64,000 bases of DNA, taken from the NCBI RefSeq assembly GCF_019966535.1, contig NZ_JAIMID010000023.1:1-64000 (forward strand), written 5' to 3'. Origin of the DNA: Mesobacterium pallidum (GTDB taxonomy: Bacteria > Pseudomonadota > Alphaproteobacteria > Rhodobacterales > Rhodobacteraceae). Below are positions 17,354-25,082 of the stretch, piece by piece. The notes beneath the pieces are model-generated. The model was given only the letters and a program-made list of their open reading frames with translations, did no database searches and was not told the origin of the DNA. Within the stretch, counting starts at the first letter, position 1; each line of letters starts with the position of its first letter. Position numbers and translations under genes: made by a program.

Positions 17354-18404
17354 CCATCTGCCCCTGCCCCTTGGCCTCGGCCAAAGCCTCGTCCACCTCG
17401 GACATGAGGCGCTCGTGAAGGCGCGCATCCTCGACCTTCATGCGGTCCAGCGCCTCGGCGTGATCGCGCATCGCGGCCTTGATGTCCTTGCCGGTCACGA
17501 TGGCCTCGGCGATGATCGAGTAGGTGTGGTTGTGCGGGTTGGAGAGATTGCGCAGCGCATCGCGCGCCTCGGCATAGGCGGCCCGGGCCTTCTTCTGGTC
17601 CTCGGGGCTCAGCTTCTCGGCGTCCTTTGCGGCCTCCTTCAATTCCGCCCCATCCGTGGCGGCCCAGATCGCGGCCTCGACGGTTTCGAGCGTGACCGCC
17701 GGCGCCTCGTCTTTCTTGCGCGTGGTCTTCACCTTGTCGCGCAGCGCGGCGGACTTGTTGAGCGGCTTGGTCGGCTCGCGCTCGGTCACCTCGTCATCGG
17801 GCGGAGTGATGTCGCGGGGCTCGACCGGCATGTCCTGCGCCTCTTCGGCGACATGCATGCCCTTGAGGACATCGGGAAAGCCGTCGCGCAGGGCGAAGCC
17901 ACGCGCGCGCATCTGGAGCATGCGCTTGGGATACTGTTGCCACGGCCCCTGCTTGCCGGCCAGGCCGGCGGTCTTGGCGTCTTGCCAGGTGAACTCGCGG
18001 ACCAAGGCGTCCTGACCCTTGCGCTTCACGGTGCAGGTCGCGCGCCACTCCTCCTGCGGGCCCTCCGCGTAGATGTCCTCGTTCATGTATTCGAGCAGGC
18101 CGGATGCGCGCACCAGGGCGATGACCGCATCCCCCCAGAGCGAGGGCCGCCCGTTGATGACGGCGATGTTCTGCATAGCCTGCAGCGGCGGGAGGCCGAC
18201 CTCGGCGCCCCACTGGATCGCGATGAGGCAGTTGCCGGGGTTCCGCTGGTAATCCTTGGGCACGAGGCTGCTGTTGGCCAGCAGGTCGGCGGCTTTCAGT
18301 GCCGATTCCAGCATCGATGGGTCGAACATGCCCAGCGGGCTCTGCATCTGCTGCGGCTGGCTCAGCGCGGCGGCGCCGGGCTGCATGGTCTGGAGGTTGC
18401 TCAT
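17346..18404 (-). CDS. recT: RecT-family single-strand annealing protein
   Basis: 352 residues. The core SLVPKDYQRNPGNCLIAIQWGAEVGLPPLQAMQNIAVINGRPSLWGDAVIALVRAS is the standard RecT region, followed by a Trp/Lys-rich segment and a helical acidic C-terminus. It anneals single strands made by the exonuclease encoded two genes upstream (YqaJ-type), giving a Red-like recombination pair. The start at 18404 is fixed by AGGAGA eight bases upstream. Confidence 0.9.
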   Translation of the reverse strand: MSNLQTMQPGAAALSQPQQMQSPLGMFDPSMLESALKAADLLANSSLVPKDYQRNPGNCLIAIQWGAEVGLPPLQAMQNIAVINGRPSLWGDAVIALVRASGLLEYMNEDIYAEGPQEEWRATCTVKRKGQDALVREFTWQDAKTAGLAGKQGPWQQYPKRMLQMRARGFALRDGFPDVLKGMHVAEEAQDMPVEPRDITPPDDEVTEREPTKPLNKSAALRDKVKTTRKKDEAPAVTLETVEAAIWAATDGAELKEAAKDAEKLSPEDQKKARAAYAEARDALRNLSNPHNHTYSIIAEAIVTGKDIKAAMRDHAEALDRMKVEDARLHERLMSEVDEALAEAKGQGQMDA

Positions 18405-18433
18405 GGATTGTGTCTCCTGTGAATGAAGGGGTG

Positions 18434-18628
18434 TCAGTAACGGCCGGGTTTCGCCGGGGGGATTTTTCCGTCCGGGCCAGCAAGCGAGGCCATGCCTTCG
18501 ATCACCTCGTGAGCCTGAATGCCGAGGCGATCCGCCGCGACCTGCGCCAGAAACTCGGTCGAAGAGTCGTCGCCGAACTCGTCCTCTGCGTCCTCGAACG
18601 CTTCGTTGCATTCTTGGGGTGTGGCCAT
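18434..18628 (-). CDS. small acidic protein between exonuclease and annealase
   Basis: 64 residues starting MATPQECNEAFEDAEDEFGDD; acidic N-terminal half, then VAADRLGIQAHEVIEGMASL. AAGGTGGAG precedes the ATG at 18628. It sits between the YqaJ nuclease and RecT and could be a modulator of that pair; no family recognised. Confidence 0.6.
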   Translation of the reverse strand: MATPQECNEAFEDAEDEFGDDSSTEFLAQVAADRLGIQAHEVIEGMASLAGPDGKIPPAKPGRY

Positions 18629-18640
18629 GCGCTCCACCTT

Positions 18641-19597
18641 TCAGATGGCAGGCCGCAGGACGCGGGTGCTGCTGGTGGTGGAGCATGCTTCGAAGATGTC
18701 GGGATGCTCGGCGCGCAGGCGCTTGGAATCGACGCGGGTGCTGGATTGCTCCTTCCACGTCGCCAGCTTTTCGCCTGCGTGATAGATCGCCTCGGCGTCC
18801 TGGAACTCCGTGACGATCTTGACCTTGAGGGCTTCGGCTTCCGTTTCGAGGGCCTTGATCTTGGACTTGACGTCCACGTAGTCCTGCACCGCGTGGAAGG
18901 TCTCAACGCCGACGACGAACTGCTTGTCTTTCAGGTGGCGGGGCCAGCGGTGCATGGCGTCCGCGACCGACTGCGGATCCGGCGCGATCTTCTGCTGGAC
19001 CAGCTGCCAGAACTCGTCCGCAGCCTCGAGCATGTCGGCGAAGACCTCATTGTCGCGCTGGACGGTGTAGATGCGGTAATCGTTGCCGCCGATCAGGACG
19101 GCCAGGTCCACGACATCGGCCCCGGTGATGCCGGCGTACCATTGCATCTGGAGCAGGTAGTAGTCGGGCACATCGTCGGTGCCTGCCTCGCCCCATTTCG
19201 AGGACGCGAAGGCCATGGAGGTCTTGCATTCGAGCAGGCGGTCGGTGGTCAGCCGGTTGTCGCGCCACCGGACGTTGCCGGCGATTTCAGGGTTGATGAC
19301 GGCGCGATCGATGTTCGCCACGGCGAAATCGCATTCCGGGTGGCGCAGCAGCGCGTTGACGCGCTGGACCTTGCGATCAGTCCGGCGGGCGTATTCGTCA
19401 GCGACCAGAGGCTCGAGCTTGTGACCCCAATAGAGCAGCGGGCTATCGGGATCGAGGGGCTCCTTCTGGCCCAGCTTGTCGAGCCAGACATCGTAGGGCG
19501 TCGACCAAGGGCTGAGTCCGAGAACGGCGGCGATGTCCGAGCCTCCGATGCCGCTGCGGCGGCGCGCAAGCCATTCTTCTTCGGTGCTGTCGAGCAT
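18641..19597 (-). CDS. YqaJ-type viral recombinase (lambda Exo-like exonuclease)
   Basis: 318 residues. GIGGSDIAAVLGLSPW (about 16-31) is the signature start of YqaJ nucleases. The PD-(D/E)xK active site is visible as Glu62, Asp97 (FAVANID) and Glu123-Cys-Lys125. A coiled coil (VDVKSKIKALETEAEALKVK) follows and the C-terminus holds SSTRVDSKRL. It resects double-strand ends for RecT. The start is the ATG at 19597; upstream sequence is a hairpin region. Confidence 0.9.
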   Translation of the reverse strand: MLDSTEEEWLARRRSGIGGSDIAAVLGLSPWSTPYDVWLDKLGQKEPLDPDSPLLYWGHKLEPLVADEYARRTDRKVQRVNALLRHPECDFAVANIDRAVINPEIAGNVRWRDNRLTTDRLLECKTSMAFASSKWGEAGTDDVPDYYLLQMQWYAGITGADVVDLAVLIGGNDYRIYTVQRDNEVFADMLEAADEFWQLVQQKIAPDPQSVADAMHRWPRHLKDKQFVVGVETFHAVQDYVDVKSKIKALETEAEALKVKIVTEFQDAEAIYHAGEKLATWKEQSSTRVDSKRLRAEHPDIFEACSTTSSTRVLRPAI

Positions 19598-19640
19598 GAG
19601 AAATCCTGTTCCGTGAGTGGTGTTGGTCGTGAGTGATGGC

Positions 19641-19681
19641 GCCCGGCGCGGGCTAAAGGGAGGAGGAAGCCCGCGCCGGGC
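19641..19681 (-). other. long GC-rich hairpin ahead of the exonuclease gene
   Basis: A perfect 14-base inverted repeat GCCCGGCGCGGGCT / AGCCCGCGCCGGGC encloses a 13-base loop of only purines on the plus strand (pyrimidines in the transcript). No T run follows, so it is not a plain terminator. It lies in the 131-base gap upstream of the YqaJ gene and may be an attenuator or processing site. Confidence 0.5.
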
Positions 19682-19728
19682 TGGCCGCGCCGCCGGGAGG
19701 AGGATGGCGGCGGGATGGGTTGCGGGCG

Positions 19729-19938
19729 CTACCAGGCGGCGCGCCCGTTTTCGATCTGGTAGAGGGTGTTGGCATGGCGCGCCGCGTAAGTCGGCAGCAC
19801 GCTCCAAAGGATGCAGAGCAGCAGCATCGCCATGCTGACCCACAAGCCGCCGGCGTAGAGCCGGGCCATGACGCGACTGCGTGTGAAGCGGCGATCTTCG
19901 GCCGCGCGCTCGTCTTGCATTTGGGAGATGGTCTTCAT
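19729..19938 (-). CDS. small single-pass membrane protein
   Basis: 69 residues. An N-terminal charged segment (MKTISQMQDERAAEDRRFTRSR) precedes a hydrophobic span LYAGGLWVSMAMLLLCILWSVLP (about 27-49). Overlaps the upstream ORF start by four bases. Possibly an early phage membrane effector; function unknown. Confidence 0.6.
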   Translation of the reverse strand: MKTISQMQDERAAEDRRFTRSRVMARLYAGGLWVSMAMLLLCILWSVLPTYAARHANTLYQIENGRAAW

Positions 19939-20126
19939 GCGCGCTTCCCCAATGCCTTGAGGAAGAAGTTGGCGAAGGCGCGAACGTGACTGCTCTCGCC
20001 GTGGCGGGAAAGCGTCTTGGCGGCGCCCTCGACCTCTTCTCGGGAGTGATGACCCGGATTATTCAGGACGCCTCGCGCATCCCGAAGCGCCTGATCGCGC
20101 TGCTGTGCGATGTGGTGGATCGGCAA
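19935..20126 (-). CDS. first small gene of the leftward operon
   Basis: 63 residues starting MPIHHIAQQRDQALRDARG, hydrophilic and helical. It is the first ORF after the operator-bearing gap 20127-20338 and so probably the promoter-proximal gene of the leftward operon. ATGA coupling to the next gene. No family recognised. Confidence 0.55.
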   Translation of the reverse strand: MPIHHIAQQRDQALRDARGVLNNPGHHSREEVEGAAKTLSRHGESSHVRAFANFFLKALGKRA

Positions 20127-20188
20127 AGGTTCGGCCTCCTGAGTGGGTGGGTGACGGCGGGGAATGCCGTCGCGACAAGGGCACCCTA

Positions 20189-20206
20189 CGTCTGATTATT
20201 CAGACG
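20189..20206. promoter_or_regulatory. palindrome in the leftward-operon control region
   Basis: Perfect inverted repeat CGTCTGA-TTAT-TCAGACG, 62 bases upstream of the first leftward gene. Its half-site differs from the TATCCGAT operators, so it may bind a different regulator, for instance the second HTH protein. Inference from symmetry and position. Confidence 0.5.
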
Positions 20207-20218
20207 GTCAACAGACTT

Positions 20219-20237
20219 GTATCCGATTAATCATATG
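20219..20237. promoter_or_regulatory. third copy of the TATCCGAT-type operator
   Basis: TATCCGAT-TA-ATCATATG: the left half equals that of the palindrome at 22257-22276, with the same two-base spacer, while the right half is degenerate after ATC. It lies upstream of the leftward operon, so one repressor could close both the leftward and rightward promoters, as in lambda OL/OR. Confidence 0.5.
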
Positions 20238-20338
20238 AAAAATTGCTTGCGCGGAGACAGTGGTGCGCTAAGCGCTTGAATTGATGGCACCGCTCAGGTG
20301 GAAGGAATGGAGGCAGCGATGCGAGATTTGGTGGAGCA

Positions 20339-21031
20339 ATGACGATAGTCGAGAAGGGCCTGATCATGGGGCGCCTGGGGGCTTCGCTGAAATCGCGGGG
20401 CATTGACGTGCGCGAGGTGGTTGATTTCGGCGAGGTGTCCGAGATCGTCAGGAGAGCCGGCAAACCCTACCTGACGCCATTCTCGTCGCCGGACTTCAAC
20501 GATTTCACGTCCGAGAACGTGCTGTGGCTGGTCGGCGAGCGGGAGGGCGAGCCGGCATTCATTGGGTGCGCGCGCCTTGAAGCCATCGGGGCGGAACACA
20601 TCGAGAGCTGGTGGTCCAGGGTATTTGGTAGGGCTTATGCGCCCGGCCAGACGCCGATCCTGAACAACGTCCGGCCGAATGTTGCGCGAGAGCTTAGGGG
20701 GCGCATCGTCTACTTCGGCGACCTCTACGTGGCGCCCAAAATGCGCGGATCGCGTGAAGCTTTGCGCACCTTTGTCGCGCTCGGGCACATCGCGGTTTCC
20801 CTGAAATGGGATCCGGATTGGACCTACTGTTTCTTACGTGAGCGGGACATTTTGCGCGGTGCGGCCGCCATCTACGGCTTCACCAGGAATTTTGGCCGAC
20901 CTTTCGACTGGCTGCGCGATCCGCCTGCACCGAGACAGGCAAGCGAGAGACTGGTCGCATTGCCAAGGGAAGACTTGATGCAAGTCGCGGAGCTGGCCGC
21001 CCAGGCAGTCGGCTCACACGACGAGAAGTGA
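20339..21031 (+). CDS. unknown protein, possibly GNAT-like acyltransferase
   Basis: 230 residues starting MTIVEKGLIMGRLGASLKSRG. The segment VYFGDLYVAPKMRGSREALRTFVALGHIAV (about 121-150) resembles the acetyl-CoA loop of GNAT enzymes (R-G-x-x-x-A before a helix), but the remaining motifs are not clear. It runs opposite to its neighbours in the lysogeny region and ends overlapping the convergent repressor gene by 18 bases. Possible lysogenic conversion gene. Confidence 0.7.
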   Translation: MTIVEKGLIMGRLGASLKSRGIDVREVVDFGEVSEIVRRAGKPYLTPFSSPDFNDFTSENVLWLVGEREGEPAFIGCARLEAIGAEHIESWWSRVFGRAYAPGQTPILNNVRPNVARELRGRIVYFGDLYVAPKMRGSREALRTFVALGHIAVSLKWDPDWTYCFLRERDILRGAAAIYGFTRNFGRPFDWLRDPPAPRQASERLVALPREDLMQVAELAAQAVGSHDEK

Positions 21032-21748
21032 GAAATTCAGGATACTCCGATTTCCAGTAACGTCCTGGACACACAACAATGTGCGAACGAACTCAATGCG
21101 CACCCTGACAGGCTTGTTTGGCATCTGAACATCCAGCGCTTCCAATGTAACGAGGGTGCCACGATGGCCAGCCATAGCGTAGTCCGTCACCCAGCGACGT
21201 CGCAGGCCGTCATCCGTCACAAGGTCCAGGGCTTGCTGCAGGGTTTCGAGATTGTTCTCACCCATCGTCAACGCCGAAAGGCTGCGAGCCCCAACCTCAA
21301 TCACATGCAGTCCGCCATCTTCATAGGTCGGCACATTGTAGCGGTCAGCGCGATCCAGAAAATCTGCAAATGCCTCGATCCTCGCCCCGGATTTTGCGTG
21401 CAAACGCAGCAGCCCATCGGCGGTGAGGTTCTCGTGCAACCCTTCAATCTGCGCCCGCATTGCGCTTGAAGCATGATCGATAAGTGCTTGGTCGCCAACC
21501 TTCAAGGATTGGGGGTGGATGCGGCCATGCCCAGCGAGATAGTCGAGGGTCACGCCCAGCAATCGCGCGATGCGGGCCATTGCAAACAGCCCGGGACCAG
21601 CCTTCGAATGATCAAGACGCTCATCGCCGAGGATGTTGCGGATCGTATTGATGCCAAGCCCGGCGTCAACCGCAAGCTGCCCCTTGTTCTTTCGATACTG
21701 GTCCGACCGCTCAATTGCGGCCGCCAGTCGCTCTCGGAAACCTTGCAT
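21014..21748 (-). CDS. HTH repressor-type regulator
   Basis: 244 residues. An XRE-type helix-turn-helix is at about 22-75 (KGQLAVDAGLGINTIRNILGDE ... GLFAMARIARLLGVTLDYLAG), followed by a helical and then beta-rich C-terminal domain without the Ser-Lys autocleavage signature (no A-G cleavage site seen). It may be the lysogeny repressor or a second control protein. A small palindrome lies just upstream of its start. Confidence 0.8.
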   Translation of the reverse strand: MQGFRERLAAAIERSDQYRKNKGQLAVDAGLGINTIRNILGDERLDHSKAGPGLFAMARIARLLGVTLDYLAGHGRIHPQSLKVGDQALIDHASSAMRAQIEGLHENLTADGLLRLHAKSGARIEAFADFLDRADRYNVPTYEDGGLHVIEVGARSLSALTMGENNLETLQQALDLVTDDGLRRRWVTDYAMAGHRGTLVTLEALDVQMPNKPVRVRIEFVRTLLCVQDVTGNRSILNFSLLVV

Positions 21749-21770
21749 TTCAGGGCCTCACCTAAATTCA

Positions 21771-21787
21771 GTAATTACTTGTAGTAA
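21771..21787. promoter_or_regulatory. candidate operator upstream of the 21014-21748 regulator
   Basis: GTAATTAC overlaps TTACT-TGT-AGTAA, two short palindromes 23 bases upstream of the start codon of the regulator. This suggests autoregulation. The rest of 21788-21922 is AT-richer than its surroundings and holds no gene I can support. Confidence 0.4.
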
Positions 21788-21922
21788 CCTTGACGCGAAG
21801 ATGCAAGCACAGCTTTACTTGGCGTTGTTTTATTCAAGCAGCGCAATCAGGGGTAGGTATGAAGGTGAGACTAGCCGCCCGCATCCTTTTGGGGATGCGC
21901 GAAGAAGATATTGCCGACCTGA

Positions 21923-22249
21923 TTATGAATCTTCGGCGTTCGGCGTCCGCTGGAGAAGCGTCATCATCGCCGGAAGGATCGAAGGATCTTTCTCAACCAT
22001 CTCAAACAGTTCCCGCATCTTTGGCGAAAGATCGACGCCAAACAAAACGTAGGGGAGACTGATTCCGTTCTGAGAGCACACCCTGGCAAGCCGCCCAAGC
22101 TGAGGCTCATGATCGGATGTCAGCATCGAATGCACATATCCCGCAGGCAAACCTGCGGCCAGCGATGCCGCCCTGTACGAAATTCCGCGCTCATTGAGCG
22201 CGTCTGTCATGCGCTTGCGGAGCGCGTCGAGGTCAAAATCGTCTGCCAT
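21923..22249 (-). CDS. short HTH repressor (CI-like), divergent from the Cro-like gene
   Basis: 108 residues. The HTH is RGISYRAASLAAGLPAGYVHSMLTSDHEPQLGRLARVCSQNGI (about 21-63), followed by a short C-terminal segment without a peptidase domain. It starts eight bases from the perfect TATCCGAT palindrome and is divergent from the ORF at 22337, the usual cI/cro geometry. Likely represses both directions; the target is inferred from position. Confidence 0.8.
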   Translation of the reverse strand: MADDFDLDALRKRMTDALNERGISYRAASLAAGLPAGYVHSMLTSDHEPQLGRLARVCSQNGISLPYVLFGVDLSPKMRELFEMVEKDPSILPAMMTLLQRTPNAEDS

Positions 22250-22256
22250 GGATGCA

Positions 22257-22276
22257 TTATCCGATGAATCGGATAA
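22257..22276. promoter_or_regulatory. perfect 20-bp operator palindrome
   Basis: TTATCCGAT-GA-ATCGGATAA, a perfect 9+2+9 inverted repeat between the divergent repressor and Cro-like genes. Related sites occur at 22306-22325 and 20219-20237 with the same two-base spacer. Confidence 0.75.
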
Positions 22277-22305
22277 ACGTGCACGTACTACATTTCAGAC
22301 ATTGA

Positions 22306-22325
22306 TTATCTGATACTTCGGATAT
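22306..22325. promoter_or_regulatory. second operator of the divergent control region
   Basis: TTATCTGAT-AC-TTCGGATAT is an imperfect copy of the palindrome at 22257-22276, centred 49 bases away and 11 bases before the Cro-like start codon. Paired operators of unequal quality allow graded or cooperative binding. Confidence 0.65.
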
Positions 22326-22336
22326 ACGCAGGGAGC

Positions 22337-22585
22337 ATGGCACACTCTCCCTCCGGCTGGCTGACCGAGCCAGACACATCAACCCAGAAACACGCCCAAG
22401 ACCTGCTGAAGCGGTTCGACGCCTTCTGCAGCAACCGCGGCTGGTCCGACAGTTACTTTGCCAAGCAGGCGGGTGTCGATGACTCGACCATTGCCCGGCT
22501 TCGCGATACCGGCCGGGTCACATTGGCCATCGTCGTTAGGCTGGAACGCAGCCTCGCGGAAATGGAAAAGGGCGTGGCGAAGTAG
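22337..22585 (+). CDS. Cro-like HTH protein
   Basis: 82 residues. The HTH is WSDSYFAKQAGVDDSTIARLRDTGRVTLAIVVRLERSL (about 36-73). First rightward gene after the operators, so a Cro-type or early regulator is likely. AGGGAG lies very close to the ATG, so the ribosome site is not ideal and the exact start is less certain. Confidence 0.75.
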   Translation: MAHSPSGWLTEPDTSTQKHAQDLLKRFDAFCSNRGWSDSYFAKQAGVDDSTIARLRDTGRVTLAIVVRLERSLAEMEKGVAK

Positions 22586-22629
22586 CCATGCCCGGTTGTG
22601 CATTCCCACCCCCCGCCGAATGCGGACCC

Positions 22630-22965
22630 TCAATAGCTAGAGCAGCGCGTCGTGCTCATGTATGTGTCATGCCGGCACGTCCAGTTGGTTGGAGCTTGAG
22701 TGCCCGGCGCCCGGTATGTCGGCCGCGCGTTCTCGCTGTAGGAATTCAGCGCATTGGAAATGCCCACGCCGATTTGTTGTTGAGCCTCGATCCGGCGCTG
22801 ATCCATGTCCTGCATGCATTGCGCGAACGGCGTGGTGCCAGGCGCGTAGCCGTAGCCCGCGCACTTGGCCTCGTCCTGCGCGACCTGCGCCGACCGCTGT
22901 TCTTCGGACACGACACAGCCGCTCAGCGTCAAGACGGCGGCGAGTATCAAGGTCGTCGATTTCAT
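22630..22965 (-). CDS. small lipoprotein (accessory gene)
   Basis: 111 residues with a signal peptide and lipobox (MKSTTLILAAVLTLSGC, Cys at residue 17). The mature part has four more cysteines, including KCAGYGYAPGTTPFAQCMQDMDQRR, a segment common to small proteobacterial lipoproteins of unknown role. Leftward, against the early operon, together with the next gene: an accessory (moron) pair that could change the lysogen surface. Confidence 0.75.
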   Translation of the reverse strand: MKSTTLILAAVLTLSGCVVSEEQRSAQVAQDEAKCAGYGYAPGTTPFAQCMQDMDQRRIEAQQQIGVGISNALNSYSENARPTYRAPGTQAPTNWTCRHDTYMSTTRCSSY

Positions 22966-22977
22966 AGCTTTCCTCTC

Positions 22978-23481
22978 CTACCAGCCGCAGACTTCAATCA
23001 CAGGCGCGATCCGCCGAGCGGATCGTGTCCCCGAGAGATCGAAGACAGCCGTGACGTCGCTGTCGAAATGCGGCCAGCGCACCGCGATTTTTCGGGCGCG
23101 AGACAACTCTCCGGCAATGCCGTAGGCATTTCCGTCCACCCCTGTCCTGATCGAGGATTCATCGTTCGGCCAGAACGGTATGTCCATCGGATCATCGCTG
23201 TCGGTTCTGATTGTCACAGGAAAGAGGGACGGAAGATCAGGGTCAATACCGCAGGACAGATGAAGTGCCATCCGCAGTTCCTCTGCGACACAGCCGAGGA
23301 TGATCATCGCGGAGCCAAACTTGCCGTTACCGCAATGGACGACATCCGCAGTGTTCGCAAAGGCGAAGAACGCACGTTCATCGGTGATCGGATCGATGTC
23401 GTAGACCGGCTCTTCCCACCCCTGCGCGGCGACCTGGGCAGCCGCTATGGCCGCTGCCAACACCCCCAAAACCAGCTTCAT
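22978..23481 (-). CDS. secreted VasI-like periplasmic protein
   Basis: 167 residues with a Sec signal (MKLVLGVLAAAIAAAQVAAQ). The mature sequence has two paired cysteines (VVHCGNGKFGSAMIILGC and HLSCGID), a WP-x-FDSDVTAVFDLSGT segment and ends VIEVCGW. A VTAVFDLSG strand and a terminal C-x-W are features I associate with the T6SS-associated VasI (TssS/EvfG) family. No T6SS genes are near, so in a prophage it may act in the envelope, for example in exclusion. The start at 23481 is chosen at the signal peptide. Confidence 0.7.
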   Translation of the reverse strand: MKLVLGVLAAAIAAAQVAAQGWEEPVYDIDPITDERAFFAFANTADVVHCGNGKFGSAMIILGCVAEELRMALHLSCGIDPDLPSLFPVTIRTDSDDPMDIPFWPNDESSIRTGVDGNAYGIAGELSRARKIAVRWPHFDSDVTAVFDLSGTRSARRIAPVIEVCGW

Positions 23482-23541
23482 CGAATCCCTCCTGCAAATC
23501 CATGCGGGAACGATAGCACAACAACGAAGGTCCGGTAGATC

Positions 23542-24363
23542 ATGTCGCGCGACCACGGACGCCTGAAATCCAGCCTGCACCGCTCCAAGAAGTGGCGTGC
23601 AATTCTCCCTGCCTGTGGCGATGACCGCGCCAAGGCGCGCCTGGCGAAACTGGTCTACACCTATCTCCACACCAGCGGAATCGGGAACGCCATCGGCTGT
23701 TTCGTGGTTCCGCCAGCTATGGCTGCTGTCGAAATGCAGGAGCCGGCAGACGAGATTGCCGAGGCCTACGAGGTTTTGGAAAGGGTTGGTCTGATCCGAT
23801 ACGACCCTTCCGAGGAGCTCGTAATGCTGCGCGGCTTCATGGATCACAACCCGATCACCGGGACCAGCCACCTCACAGCAACCCTGCGCGCGGTCCAGAG
23901 CCTGCCGGAATCCCCCGCTCTGTTCGCCGCCGCAGTGGACGTGCTGGCCGCTGCAATGCTCCGGTTCCATTCCTGGAAGGCGGAATTGCGGGACCGGATG
24001 GATACGCCGGAGTCACGTCGAACGAAGCCACAAGCTGATGCGATTGAGAGGCTTCAATCCAACATCGGTTACTTCGCTGAAAACGTGCGGAAAACTTTGA
24101 GGGATGAAGATATTGCCCAAGCTGTTCCTCGCCTGCGGCCAGACCTCGCGACAGTACTGTCAACAGAGCTAAGCATAGCACTGCCGACAGTCGTTTATAC
24201 AGAGACAGAGACTAATACAGAGACAGAAAAAGAGACACAGACGGAGACACAGACGGAGACGGAGACACAGACGGAGACGAGCACTCCCGGAAACATTGAC
24301 CCCGAATCCTACATCCGCGACCTCAACGCCCGTGCTGGCCCACCTCGGAAGCGCCTGCCATGA
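23542..24363 (+). CDS. phage replication-type protein with Thr-Glu repeat linker
   Basis: 273 residues. The N-terminus (KSSLHRSKKWRAILPACGDDRAKARLAKLVYTYLHT... AEAYEVLERVGLIRYD) reads like the winged-helix region of phage replication/primosome proteins. The C-terminal third has a long Thr-Glu-Gln repeat (TETE, QTET) followed by a charged end. First gene of the rightward early set, consistent with a replication role; that role is inferred. Confidence 0.65.
   Translation: MSRDHGRLKSSLHRSKKWRAILPACGDDRAKARLAKLVYTYLHTSGIGNAIGCFVVPPAMAAVEMQEPADEIAEAYEVLERVGLIRYDPSEELVMLRGFMDHNPITGTSHLTATLRAVQSLPESPALFAAAVDVLAAAMLRFHSWKAELRDRMDTPESRRTKPQADAIERLQSNIGYFAENVRKTLRDEDIAQAVPRLRPDLATVLSTELSIALPTVVYTETETNTETEKETQTETQTETETQTETSTPGNIDPESYIRDLNARAGPPRKRLP
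24199..24282 (+). repeat. short tandem repeat (GAGACA/ACACAGACGGAG units)
   Basis: About 84 bases of imperfect 6- and 12-base units such as ACACAGACGGAG inside the replication-type gene, encoding a Thr/Glu/Gln linker. The units keep the reading frame, so slippage would change linker length without a frameshift. It is not a CRISPR array: no spacers of unique sequence. Confidence 0.8.
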
Positions 24364-24575
24364 GAGCCGTCCTGTCCGCTGACCGCACCACCTTCACGCT
24401 CGCCGGCCCCAACTGGCGCGAGACGTGCCCTGTGTCCGATCTGCCCGGTCGCCTCGCGCTCTACCGCGCCCTCCGCGACCGCCGGGACGGCGCCTATGCC
24501 CACCACTACGCCAAGACCGTTCGCGCCCTGGAGGGCGTTCAACACCGACTGGAGAAGGAATCTCGATCATGCTGA
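24360..24575 (+). CDS. small early phage protein
   Basis: 71 residues starting MRAVLSADRTTFTLAGPNW. The start overlaps the previous stop by four bases (ATGA), so it is probably translationally coupled. Basic, with RLALYRALRDRRDGAYAHHYAKTVRALE as a likely helix. Family not recognised. Confidence 0.6.
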   Translation: MRAVLSADRTTFTLAGPNWRETCPVSDLPGRLALYRALRDRRDGAYAHHYAKTVRALEGVQHRLEKESRSC

Positions 24576-24859
24576 AACCCCTCGCCATCATCGCCGCCTT
24601 GGCACCGGCAGCCGCCCAGGCAACATGCGGGCCGCATCGCGACGTTGCGGAGCGACTGACGCAGGAATGGGGCGAGCAAGTCATCGCCGCCGGAGTCTAC
24701 GAACACAGCCAGACCGGCCGCCTCATGATGGTCGAGGTCTGGGCCGCAGAGAGCGGCAGCTTCACGATCATCAGCCGCAACGCCGAAGGCACCGCCTGCA
24801 TGATCGTCTCCGGGCAGATGCTCACCATCACGCCGCTCAAGACCGGCGAGGAGGGCTGA
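24569..24859 (+). CDS. small secreted protein
   Basis: 96 residues. An N-terminal signal (MLKPLAIIAALAPAAAQA) precedes a mature domain with ERLTQEWGEQVIAAGV and a beta-rich end with two cysteines, one in TACMIVSGQ. GGAGAAGGA lies upstream; the start overlaps the previous gene by seven bases. Probably exported to the periplasm; function unknown. Confidence 0.65.
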   Translation: MLKPLAIIAALAPAAAQATCGPHRDVAERLTQEWGEQVIAAGVYEHSQTGRLMMVEVWAAESGSFTIISRNAEGTACMIVSGQMLTITPLKTGEEG

Positions 24860-24862
24860 GCC

Positions 24863-25072
24863 ATGACCAGCGAAGAGTTCCACAAGCGCGTCCGCGCCAT
24901 CTGCGACGAGCTGATCGAGGCGGGCCACCACTACCGGGAGCAACTGGCCGTCCTGGCAAACGAAATCGATCAAGCGCTGGCGGAAGACCCCGAAGCCCTC
25001 GACCCGGATTTCGTGGACATCACGTTCAAACACGAGGCCGCGCGCGTCACGCGTGCCCTCGAGCGAGACTGA
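24863..25072 (+). CDS. small hydrophilic phage protein
   Basis: 69 residues starting MTSEEFHKRVRAICDELIEAG, acidic and helical, without recognised domain. Three bases after the previous gene, in the same early transcription unit. Confidence 0.6.
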   Translation: MTSEEFHKRVRAICDELIEAGHHYREQLAVLANEIDQALAEDPEALDPDFVDITFKHEAARVTRALERD

Positions 25073-25082
25073 GGAGATGACC

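Noticed and set aside
21859..22062. Plus-strand ORF (MKVRLAARILLGMREEDIA...) starting between the two repressors
   Set aside because: About 140 of 204 bases are antisense to the short repressor gene and the second half is low-complexity Ser/Pro. The start has a possible GGGGTAGG site, so a short real peptide cannot be fully excluded.
22978..23970. Longer minus frame extending upstream of the VasI-like gene
   Set aside because: The extension is antisense to the replication-type gene and the signal peptide starts at 23481.
24199..24282. Repeat cluster considered as a CRISPR array
   Set aside because: Units of 6-12 bases without unique spacers, within a coding frame.
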